DNA of 64,000 bases from Vitrella brassicaformis (lineage: Eukaryota > Sar > Vitrellaceae): positions 176,524-240,523 of the forward strand of contig CDMY01000466.1 of NCBI GenBank assembly GCA_001179505.1, read 5' to 3'. Within the stretch, counting starts at the first letter, position 1. The number at the start of each line of letters is the position of its first letter. Shown here piece by piece: positions 21,984 to 31,908 of the stretch. Position numbers and translations under genes: made by a program. Below the pieces are notes generated by a model that was not told the DNA's origin, did no database searches, and saw only the letters and a list, made by a program, of their open reading frames with translations.

Positions 21984-23357
21984 CTCACTGACTCACTTAC
22001 TGACTGACCGCGATAAAGGAGCGAGGGGATGGTGGGGTGGTACACATGTATTGTATCCTGTGACATGAAGGGACTGGCATGCCCGATTTCTTGAGATTAC
22101 TCCGAAGCAAGCATGCCTCTTTTTTCATGTGCCAGACACAATTGCCAGGGAGGGAGGGAGGAAGGGCCGTCAGTGGCTGGCTTGTGTGGTGCTGCCTGCC
22201 CCGTCAAGTGGTGTGAGGTGTACCGTGTACCATGGTTGGTTGGTTGGGTTGGTTGATTCCTTTCTTGCTTTCTGTTTGCCAGCGCATCAGTGACTGCCTG
22301 ACTGATGACCTGCCTGTACGAGTATCGTTTTTCACTCTGCTTGACTAACTTAACAAGGGGAGGGGGGACGAACGAACGAACACACAAACGAAGGAACCGG
22401 GGATAAACGGGTGGGCCTTTTAAATGCAGACAGACAGACAGACAGACGAGAATTCAGCCCGCCGGAGAAGGGGACACAGGGAGGGAGGGAGGGAAGGCCC
22501 GTCTGCTGTTTGTTTGTGGGTCCGTGTATGTGTGTGTCTCGGTGTATTTCTGTGTGTTCTTCTGGTTGGTTGGATGGATGGATGGGAGGCGGTCCCTCCC
22601 CCTCCGTTTTTGCCGACCCTGTGCCAGTTAGTCGGCAGACAAGCCCCTCCTTGCCTCCCTCCCTCCCTCCCTCCCTCGCTCTTTATCCTTCACATGCCTC
22701 ACTCACCTATTACCTTGCTGCCTTCTGGCTGGCTGCGGGGGAACGAAGAACCTGCTCGGATGGATGGATGGATGGACCGGGGGGCTGGCTAGTTTGTCTG
22801 TGCGGGAGAATTCGGCTGATGATCGACACCACACTACAGGCAGGCAGATCCAGACAGGCAGTGAGTGGGGTGGGGTGGTTCGGTTGCTCTCTCCTTCCCC
22901 GATGTGTCATGACGGATGTAGGGCCAGTGGACAGACAGGGAACCGATGGATGGATGGATGGATGGATGGCTGCACGTCTGTCTGTCTGTCTGTCTGTGTA
23001 TGTGTGTTTGCGAGAGCTGTCTGCCAGCTCTCGGCAGGGCAGCCAGCCACCCGGCGTCGCTACCATCCATTCATCCCATCCATCTGTGGTGTCTGCGTAT
23101 GTTTGTATGTTTGTTTGCGAGAAAGGCAACTCGAGGCATGACGGTGCAGGGGTGCACCTCTCTCCATTCATTCGTTCGTCCACTGCATTGCATGCATTGG
23201 ACTGACTGCATCCCTGTTTGCGTGGAACAATCATGCAGACAGACCGACACAGCTCTCTCTCTCTTTCTCGCGCGCCTCCCAAATGTATCTATCTGTCGTC
23301 GTGAAAGAAAATGTGACCGAAGCACCGCACCCCCTCACGTACCGCACCGAGCCACAA
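21984..23357. other. 1.4-kb convergent spacer rich in simple repeats
   Basis: The longest spacer in the left half. It contains (GACA)n at about 22426-22446, GGGA runs at about 22480-22495, TCCC runs at about 22655-22678, (GGAT)n near 22571-22590, 22758-22778 and 22946-22970, and (TCTG)n at about 22976-22998. The ORFs that cross it are repeat translations. I see no gene. Confidence 0.6.
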
Positions 23358-24636
23358 CTAAGACGCCTTATCGACAAAGTAGTTATAATTCTCGCGATAG
23401 GCATAAGTGTCCTTCTTCCTCTCCCTCTCGGCCTTCAGCCACGCCAGCTGGAACTCTTTGGACGGCGCGCCCAGCTGCCGCCCGTCCAGCAAGGCCCTGA
23501 GGTCATACTCAATCTCCAGCGGGTCCCACTGCCGCGGGTAGCGCCGCACCGGCACGCCATCCCCGTCGAGGAGGAACTTCTCGTAATTGAGAGAGATGTT
23601 CTCCCACGACTTGCCGGCGATTGGGTTGCGCAGCTGACGGCCGAGGTAGGTGTAAAGGGGGTGCGCCTGTGGGCCGATGACATCCACCTTGTCGAAGCAT
23701 ACCGCCTGCAAAAAAGAACGAAAGAACGGTACGGCTGGTCTGTCGCATGTGTGGGTGAGATTAGTGGACGAGAGCGACCTACCTGTGGGTATTGGCCGAA
23801 GCCGAATGTCTGGTAGACGCGTATGCGCAGTGTGTCGTCTGTGTCGGGCTCCGCCCACCCTTGCAAGGTCGGGAACATCATCACTGTCAAACCTGCATGA
23901 GACCACACCACACCACACCACACACACCACACACACACCACATCAGCTATCTCCATCACTGAGTGCGAGTGCACGTCTCTCTGCCTGCCTGCCTGCCTGC
24001 CTGCCTGCTTGCGTGTGTCACGCGCTGACCTTGCTTCCAGTATTTGTCGACGAGGTATTTGAGTTCGCCGATTTGTCTGCTCTCCGGGTCGTCGAGCTTG
24101 ATGTTGACGACCAGGGTGGCCCTCCTGCCCAGGAACTTTTCTATCGGGATGCTCTTCTTGCGCAACGGAATCTCCAAACCTGCATGACGAAAGACAGACA
24201 GGACACATCGGTCGTTGTTCGCTCCGCATCTGTCTGCTGTTGGGTGTGCACTGCACTCACCCCTGACAGACGAGATCTCGTTGTATTCGATGTCAGACGC
24301 GATTTCTGACAGCCTGCTGCCTTCCCCACCTTCCTCCCCTTCACCCGCAGCAGCTGATGCACCCATCCCACCGGCTGTCAGTGTGATCACTCCAATGCCA
24401 GCCGCACCTACTCCACCCAGAAACACCCTCCTGGGCGTCTCGGCGTCGATGTCAAGAGCACCACTGCTGTCCTTCACAGCATGTAGGCGTGGCGGCCGGC
24501 TTGCAATATGCCTTGCGCAGGTCGTCAGAGCATTGGACGATGACGGTCTGGATGGCGGTTGGAAGGCCGCTGCGAGGGCCAACCACAGAGAGGAGATGAA
24601 GAGGCTCAAAGATGGACAGATGAGCGGCACCGCCAT
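23358..24636 (-). CDS. Glutathione-peroxidase-fold protein, predicted thylakoid lumen, catalytic residues lost
   Basis: Exons: 24636-24261 (an in-frame ATG also at 24663), 24179-24030, 23892-23783, 23705-23358. The C-terminal half is clearly GPX: FDKVDVIGPQAHPLYTYL then LNYEKFLLDGDGVPVRRYPR. The catalytic part is degenerate: where GPX has 'NVASxCG' this has LVVNIKLDDPESRQ, and where GPX has 'FPCNQFG' it has MMFPTLQGWAEP. The peroxidatic Cys/Sec, the resolving Cys and the Gln are absent, and the 'WNFxKFL' Trp is Leu. Targeting is tripartite: signal peptide (LSLFISSLWLALAAAFQP, with AAFQP motif), transit region, then a twin-Arg stretch (TPRRVFLGGVGAAGIGVITL then AGGMGASAAA) that looks like a Tat lumenal signal. 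It therefore likely acts as a structural or redox-sensing protein of the lumen. Divergent from the BRCA1-like gene. Confidence 0.85.
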
Positions 24637-24797
24637 TGAACGAAGATCTTCAAAGTTTGCCATTCACAGACAAAGCTCGCAACAGTTGAAAGGATCACGG
24701 GGCGGCAGCATGAGAACCCTTTCGTCATGTGGAGAGCCCATGAGACCGTGATCTGATGAACTGTCATGGACCGAAACGGTGATCTGATGAGTCCAGC

Positions 24798-27774
24798 ATG
24801 AGCTCTCGTGCTGATGTGTTGGTTCCGCACACAGTGGCGACGTGGCGTAGCTTCATTGCCTTCGGGGAGATCCTAGAGTGCCCCATCTGCAGAGATATAC
24901 TGCACGTGCGTGTCAGACAATGAATGAATGAGGCGAGGCGAGTGGTAGCAAGTAATGCATTTGTGCCTGTCTGGTCTGTGTTTGTGTGCAGGATGCGTGT
25001 TGGTTCGACCCCTGCGGCCATGCATTCTGCCGTGAATGCCTCACCAGACACCTTCAGGGTATCTATGAGCACACCTTCACTGCATACCTGGTCTCTGTCT
25101 GACACCCATTCTGGTCTGTCTGTCTGCAGAGAATGCGTGGTGCCCAGTGTGCAGGGCTGTCCATACGGGCCGGCGGCCGCTCAGCGAGATCAGAGTGAGC
25201 AAATGACATCCATCCAATTCACTGTTGCCATTCCATGGCCTCCTCGGCTCATGGTTTGCCGTCATCCCTGTGTGCAGTCATTCGGCACAGTGGACGACCT
25301 CGCCGCCCAGCTGCGCACCCTCATGGCCAGCGAACAGATGTCCGCCCTTCAGAAGCTCATCGACCCCCTCATGCACCCACCAGCATCCTCAGGCGGCCCT
25401 CCTGATGAGGCTCCTCAAGAGGAAGAGGCCAACAACAACGGCGGTGATGCCATGATGGTAGACCAAGAGAATGAGGAGGAAGAGCCACCCCACCTCGACA
25501 CGGAGATGCGGCAGCGGGCGATCGACTCTGTGACCGACGAGGATGTCGGCCAAGCCATGGACGTCGAGAGGGACAACGGAGAGGGGCAGCACCACCAATG
25601 GGCCGAGCTGCCGCCCTTCCCATGCCAAGACGGGGACCAGCAGCACGAGTGTCCTGCTTCCGAGGCCTATCAGCCACGGGCCATCGACGAGCAGAGCAAC
25701 GCATCCAGCGAGGAGCCGGCGTGTGTCGTGTGCGACGGCACTGAGACGTCCGAGGGCGACGTGATGGTGTTCTGCGATGGCGACAACTGCAAGACGGTGG
25801 TCCACCAGCAGTGCTACGGCATCGCCGCTGTGCCCGAGGGCAAGTGGTACTGCAACGCCTGTGTGAGGCGGCGGGCGGAGCAGGGTGTGGATGGGATGGA
25901 CTCGGACGAGGAGCCGTTGCGCAAACGGAAGCCGCGGACGAGGCGAGACGAGCTCACCTGCGTTCTGTGCGGCAGATCCGACCCACAAGGTGAGGTGGGC
26001 TGACGGCGATATATCGACACACACGCGCATTGCACATGCCGTGTGTGGCTTGGTTGTGTGATTATGCAGGGTTCAAGCCGACGGATGACGGTCGTTGGGT
26101 CCATCTTCGGTGTGCGTTGTGGACTCCCGAGACTGTGGTGCTCGACACCGACCGGCAGGAGCCCGTGAGTGGCCTAGGGTCGATCGCAAAGGGCAGGTGG
26201 CGCCTGCGGTGCTGCATATGCGGCGTCAAAGGGTAGGTACGCGGGGGCTGTCGTGCTCTCAAAAGGATCTGTCCATTTAGAGGATGTGTCATGTTCTGTC
26301 TGTCTGTGTGTGTGTCAGTGGCGCGCCGATTCAGTGCGCCAACCGCGGGTGTGCGGTGGCCTTTCACGCCTTCTGCCACAAGAAAGCTGGACTGAGGATG
26401 GAGGTCAGTGAATGAATGAGCATCAGAAACGGCCAGCCACTTCACCTCACCACCCCTTTCTCTCTCTGTGTGTGAGTGCAGCTCAAGGACTGCGGCGACA
26501 GCGTGCTCCGCCGTGCCTGGTGCCCACACCACTCACAAATATCCCCCTCCCCCACGGGCTCGTGCCACTCGCCCACCAGCGCCCCAGGACCAGCATCCAC
26601 CCGACAGCCACACGTCGACCGCAATGGCCCAATGAGGGCGAGCGACGGTGCGGCCGACCGGCGGCATGGGACCAGTTCTGGTGGCGCTAGCAGCAGTGGG
26701 GGTGAGGGTGGGGGCCGTGTTTGGCGGGGGCGGCCGAGGGGTGAGGTGGTGCTCCTGGGATCATCCCTGTCGAACCAACAGCAGGTGAGAAAAGGACCTG
26801 GTCCTCCAAGCATCGATGGATTAGTCGTGCGCATATGTGTGGGGGTGTGCGTGTCACGTCACAGAGTGTGTTGGATCGGTTTGCTGACCGTAGCGGCTGC
26901 CGTGTGGTCCCGTCATATTCGCCAGAGGTCACGCACCTCATCGTGCGATCGAAGTAGGCACAATGAGGCACTATTCACCCGCCACCAAGTGCGCCCATTC
27001 CCCAGCTGGATGTATTTCTGTCTGTGTGCAGGGAGTGCCGGCGAACGGTCAAGTTCCTCAAAGCCCTTCTCACTGGCAAATGGATCCTCGCATTCGACTG
27101 TGAGTCACCCAAATACTCACCCACACAACCACCGCTCTGCATGTGTGTGTGTGTGTGTGTGTGTGTGCAGGGGTGTCCCGGTGTTTGTCTGGCAATCGTT
27201 GGCTGTCTGAGGACGGCTATGAGGTGTCCAAAGACATGACCACCGGCGCACCCATACCGCCCAGGAGACAACGCACACACGACACGGTGGGTGGGTGCGG
27301 ATGACACATTGACGGCAGGCAGGTGTCACGTCGCGGCATTCAATGCTTCATGTGCCTTGTGTGTCCTCAGATGGGGAGGCTGTTTGGCGGTCTGCGTTTC
27401 TACTTCCTCGGCACCTTCACCGACCCCCTGCCAACCGCATCAGAGTGAGCAAATGAGTGGGCACCACACCAACACCAAGTCAATGCAGCACATCCCTCCC
27501 TCCCTGTCTGTGTGTCAGGGTGAAGGATCTGCTGGAGCTGGGTGGCGGGTGTGTGGTCACCACATCGCCCCAGAGCCTCACCAGGGCCACCCCACTGCCA
27601 CACCCATCACAGTGGGACGAGGCCGGTGGGGGTGATAGCCCAGACGGTGGGCAGGGACAGCAGCTCATGGTGGTGGTGGCTGGGGATGCACACGACCCAC
27701 ACAGGCCCAACGTGTCGTTTCGTTGGGTCTGTGACTGCGTTTCGCATGGAAAGCTGCAGCCACCCACTCGATAG
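24798..27774 (+). CDS. BRCA1/BARD1-like protein: RING, PHD, extended PHD, two BRCT domains
   Basis: Probable nuclear E3 ligase or chromatin reader in DNA-damage response. Exons: 24798-24905, 24992-25058, 25130-25194, 25278-25989, 26070-26232, 26319-26403, 26482-26784, 26865-26953, 27032-27099, 27171-27286, 27371-27444, 27519-27774. Domains in order: N-terminal RING (ECPICRDILH, CGHAFCRECL, WCPVC); acidic linker; canonical PHD (CVVCDGTE, MVFCDGDNCKTVVHQQCYGI, WYCNAC); basic segment; extended PHD (CVLCGRSDPQ, WVHLRCALWTPE, RCCICGVKGG, VAFHAFCHKK, WCPHH); Ser/Gly-rich linker; BRCT-like repeats (VVLLGSS, VTHLIVRSKECRRTVKFLKA, WILAFDWVSRCL; then FYFLGTFTDP, VSFRWVCDCVSHGKLQ). Plant BRCA1 and BARD1/ROW1 share RING, ePHD and tandem BRCT; the extra canonical PHD recalls JADE/BRPF PZP modules. 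Spacing of the second BRCT is somewhat degenerate. Confidence 0.88.
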
Positions 27775-28213
27775 ATAGACGAGCGGCTGCAGCCAAGACA
27801 GACAGACAGACAGACAGATAGCCAGACAGACGGACGACAAACACTGTGCGCATGTTGTGCATGTGTGTGTGTATGTGAGCGTGTCGGATGGATGTGTGTG
27901 TGTGTGTCAATACATATTCGGCATCGATGGATTCAGCAGCGGTATTGTGCATGTCCATGGCCATGTCCGTCCGCACGTAGCCACGTACTGTACAGACCCC
28001 CACACACGGGTGAAGCGATGGATGGATGGATCCACACACTCACACATAGACGCATACACACACGCACACGCACACGAAGACACCTACGGGCGGGGCCGAT
28101 ATCGAGCAACGAGACAACGAATTCAACCGATCCTCAGACCTCACTCTCTCTCTCACTCGCAGGCAGGCAGACAGACAGACAGCTGTCATCTATCTATGTA
28201 TGTCTGTGTCAGT
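27775..28213. other. Convergent spacer with GACA and CA repeats
   Basis: (GACA)n at about 27797-27826, TG/GTAT tracts at 27860-27910 and CACACG tracts at 28030-28080. No gene is seen. Confidence 0.5.
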
Positions 28214-29078
28214 CAGTTTTGCACCTGCACTTTGGTCTGGACCTTATCGAACGGCCCCACTCCTTTGGTCTTGACATACACCTGCGCGTACTTGACCTCA
28301 TCACATATATTCTTCGGGGTGTACCATCTGAGAGAGACACAGAGAGGGGCGGGAGGGAGGAAGGGATGGAGGCAAGTGTGCTGGGCTGGTTGGTTGTTTG
28401 TTTGTGTGGTGGCTGTCTACCTACCTGTTGAGGGTGAATGGGAAGATGAGCCTGGAGTTAAGCCCTCCGGGGTTCCAGGTGATGCCCATCCTGGTCGACT
28501 GCTTCACACTCCACCCTGCACACGCACACCCAAGACAGGCAACCTCCCACTGCTTTCACAGACCCGTGTCTCATATAGTCACTGGCGTACCGTAGTCATG
28601 GGAGGCACACATAGGGTAGGGGTACTTGTCGATCGGATCCCGGTTGTGCCACTTGTCCTCCGCACCCATGATGGCCAGCCCAGCCCCGGCAGGCTGCGGC
28701 TTGCTCGGCACCGTGTGGGGCCTCGCATAATAGGTAGGGATATCGATCTGCCGGTCCTTGTTGGTGATCTTGTCCTCTACAAGACTCAGCTTCTTCAACC
28801 GGAGCTGAAACACGGGGGAGATCCGCAAATGCTTCTGCATGCAAGCAACACAGAGAGAGACAGACAGTCAGCCCAGCCAGAGATGGGCTCGTTTCTCTTT
28901 CACCCTGGCTGGCCCCCTTTGCCTTCGTGTGCTGACTGACCAGCTCTTTGTTGACGGTCTCCTCAAATATGCGATGTGCCGCCGTGATGTTGCCTGGGTC
29001 GGAGCCGAAGCCTCTGAAGTCCCTGCCACCGCTACCCCCAAACGGATGCTTCTTCGGCCCCTTCTTCGCCTCAGCCAT
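28214..29078 (-). CDS. Small basic protein, possibly axonemal (unrecognised family)
   Basis: Exons: 29078-28941, 28834-28591, 28515-28425, 28327-28214; phases agree and give about 195 residues. The start MAEAKKGPKKHPFGGSGGRD is Lys/Gly-rich. A helical stretch follows (AAHRIFEETVNKEL, FQLRLKKLSLVEDKITNKD), then short Tyr/Pro-rich motifs (IPTYYARPHTVP, DKYPYPMCASHDYGWS) and a C-terminal KYAQVYVKTKGVG. This size and pattern of helices plus YGW-type motifs recalls small ciliary microtubule-associated proteins such as FAM183/CFAP144, but I cannot confirm homology. No signal peptide and no membrane segment. The second in-frame ATG-like codon upstream (29084) is TTG, so 29078 is the start. Divergent from the BTB gene. 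Confidence 0.75.
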
Positions 29079-29354
29079 GGCCAACCAATGAAAGTTCCCT
29101 CCGTCAGGCTGGCGGTCAATGAATCAATGAATCAAGCTGCAGTGGGGCTCTTGTCTCAGCTGCCGTCTTTTCCCTCTCCTTCTTCGCACACGTATGCAGA
29201 CAACAACAATCGCTCTTCCGAGCGCGAAAGCGCCGCGGCGCGAGGAGGAAACACTGGCTAAGCTCGCACGAGCCCCCAGTCTCAAGTGGGGAGGGGAGGC
29301 TGCCAACGACCCGTCCTTCTCTCTGGAACTGTTCAGGCTGCTGCGGGTGCTGTG

Positions 29355-31409
29355 ATGGGATCGCAGGGCACACCAACTCAGACTGATGCTAGTGCTGACG
29401 CTGTACATCCCACCTCGCGACTAGGACCTCTGCTATTCGAGCGAAGCGATACGATGGACCTGATTCTGATCAGCAAGGAAGGCGTTGAGGTCCATGCTCA
29501 TAGGGCGGTCTTGTCCACCTGCAGGTCAGACGAGAGGCACACACCAAGACTCTGATGCGCATGCATCAATCTAGTTTCTGTGTTGGTGTGTGTGGTGCAG
29601 CCCCGTGTTCTCCACCATGCTGTGCGGGAGCATGTGTGAAAGCAGGACGGACAGGCTGCCAGTGCAGTACAGTCACGCGTGCATCCTCGAGCTGCTCAAG
29701 TTCATGTACACCGACACCCTCAGCACCACACTCAAAACCGTGGAAACCGACCTCGACTTCGTCATCGAGCTCTGCTATGCCGCCGACTACTACGGCTGTT
29801 CAGCCCTCCTGCGTCACATCGACAACCTGTTGCTGAGCGGCCCCATCTACCGCGTCGAGCAGGCTGTCCGCATCCTGGCGGCCCTGGGAGAGGCCCGCGG
29901 CAGTGGCATCCAAAACACGGAAGCCTTCCGCTTTCTGTGCCTGTTCCTGCAGAGGAACCTCGCGTTGATCGTCGGGCTCGGCGGATCCGACCCTGTCGTC
30001 CAAGTGGCATTGGATGAGCTGCCGAGTGACGTGTGGATCAAGGTGGTGGAGAGCGACGAAACGGCCGTAGATGAGCTCGGTATGTCGACCGGCGCTCCCT
30101 TGCAAGTGCTCACACATCTTTCCTGCTGTGGATGGATGGCTGTCTGCAGAGCTGTTCCATGTGTTGCATCGGTGGCACCAGCGCCAGAGCGATACGAAGG
30201 CATGTAGTCGGTCGAGCAGTGGCGGCGAGGGAAGGGCAGAGGGAGGAAACGCCGACAGCAGCAGCAGCAGCAGCAGCAGCAGTGAGCTCTTCCGGAAGGT
30301 GCGCTATGGCCTCATTCCGATGGACAAGTGAGGGAATGACAGACAAGGAGCAAGCAGCCACTGTCGCTTGTCATGTCGTCCCCTGTGCGTGGCGTGTTTC
30401 AGGCTGGTCACGGATGTGAAGCCGACATGTATGGCACCAAGAGACCTCTATGCGATGGCGCTGGAGCATCACGCCCATCCCCCGCTGAGCCCCTTCAACG
30501 CCACAGAGACCCTCAACGTCTATGCCAAGCCGCGAGCGGCGAACAATGGAATGCCCCCACCACCGCAGAACGGAGAGATCGGTACTGGAGGGAGTGGAAA
30601 GGCACAAACGATACACACGTGTGCAATCAATGAGTGTCTGTCTGTGTGCTGTGTCGGGTCGGTGTGTGCGAGTGTGGGTGCAGACACTTTGGTGCTGGTG
30701 AATCCGTCTCGGCCGCCGAGCAAGGGCTTGCCCATCCTCACCCGGCAGCCCACGCCGATTGAGGGCACAGACTTCGTGTTCAAGGCCCTCATATTCCCCT
30801 GTGGCAGCAGGATGGGCAGCCCCGAACACACGTCATGCTTCCTGCACGTATGCATGTATCAACGCATGCACACACAAACACCCAATCGGTATACACACAG
30901 TCGATAGTGGTGTTGTGTTGTGTTGTGTGTCTAGGTGGCCCCGAGATTGCTGCATGATGAAGCCGAGAGCAACTTGAAGGCGCACGCAACGAGCCTAGCA
31001 GCATCACCGGCGCCATCAGCAGCAGCAGCAGCCCCGGCTTCCGGCACCAGTCCTCCTCAGAAGGCAGGTGCTGGGCGGTGGCCGAGTCACCCGCCGGTGC
31101 AGTACACATTGCAGTGCTGGGACTGGCAGGGGCAGGCCTTTGTGAAGCGGCAGGACAAGTACACCTTCACCCCACAGCATGACGACAGGGGCTGGCACGA
31201 CTTCTGCCAAAACACGGTGGGTGAGCCAGCCATCAAAGTCAGGGGGGTCTATGCATTAAGCTGCTCTTGAAGCTCTTTCTTCTCCTTTGTGTGTGCAGAG
31301 GTCGTTTGGCCCCAGTGGCGTGATTGTCGTGCGTGCGTCTGCGAGGCTACAGCCCGAGAAGCCATCGCAGCCCGCTGAGTCGTCGAAGGACCCAAGGAAT
31401 GCCAGCTAG
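29355..31409 (+). CDS. BTB-BACK protein with C-terminal MATH-like domain
   Basis: Likely Cullin-3 adaptor. Exons: 29355-29524, 29601-30079, 30150-30327, 30403-30581, 30684-30847, 30935-31216, 31299-31409, in consistent phase. The BTB domain spans about residues 25-130: MDLILISKEGVEVHAHRAVL then SPVFSTMLCGSMCES, DRLPVQYSHACILELLKFMY and YAADYYGCSALLRHIDNLLL. BACK-like helices follow (VEQAVRILAALGEARG, FLCLFLQRNLALIVG). A Ser-rich linker is encoded by a CAG/AGC repeat. The C-terminal segment FVFKALIFPCGSRMGSPEH, ... YTLQCWDWQGQAFVKRQDKY, ... RGWHDFCQNT, ... VIVVRASARL matches the MATH/TRAF pattern (iyP-G, W/F strands, GW-F, v-v-v). In SPOP-type proteins MATH precedes BTB, so the order is reversed here. 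The MATH call is by pattern only. Confidence 0.82.
30255..30283 (+). repeat. CAG/AGC repeat encoding poly-Ser
   Basis: A trinucleotide run within exon 3 of the BTB gene encodes nine to ten consecutive Ser residues in the linker between the BACK and MATH-like parts. Confidence 0.75.
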
Positions 31410-31908
31410 CCTTAGCCTTTGCACACTGACTGACATTCGTTGGAGGCTGCATTGCGTTATGTAATGTGACTGAGGGATTGATAGTCGGCAGTGAATGCAT
31501 TCGTTGGTCCCTATGTGGATCGGTCGCATGACGTGACAGTCAGTCGGGTGTTTGCCACAGAGGACGAAAGCACTTGCCAGCTGCGTACCCAGCTAATTGG
31601 CAGACAGTCCTCCTACCTACTGAGTGCGTGAGTGAATAATGAGTGCAGTACACAGACACATACACACGTCTACACGAATGAGCACCATACACGCCTGTCT
31701 GCGCATACAGAACAACGCTCACACCAAGCACTACGCAGTGAGGGAGGAGGCCACACACCAATCAATCGACGAAAACCACACCAAGGCCAATGAACAACAG
31801 ACAAATAAACAGACTTGTGGATTGCGCGTGCAGCACACACAGACACGCGATGTGGATACACACGCACAAACGGCGCCCTCCCCCCTCCCCCCCTCCCCTC
31901 ATCTCATC
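31410..31908. other. Convergent spacer
   Basis: Repeat-poor apart from CACACA and a CCCTCCCC/ATCTC tract at about 31878-31916. I see no gene. Confidence 0.45.

Noticed and set aside
22424-22446. GACA arrays as a possible CRISPR or satellite array
   Set aside because: The arrays are plain tetranucleotide microsatellites without unique spacers, scattered in introns and spacers.
22411-23205. 264-codon plus-strand ORF in the 22-23 kb spacer
   Set aside because: Almost wholly translated GGAT, TCTG and TCCC repeats (runs of DGWMD, LSVCLSV, PSLPP); no splice structure and no homology pattern.
28596-29084. Single 162-codon minus-strand ORF spanning exon 1, intron and exon 2 of the small basic protein
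   Set aside because: The frame changes into low-quality sequence after KELV; splicing at 28940/28835 gives a consistent protein over four exons.
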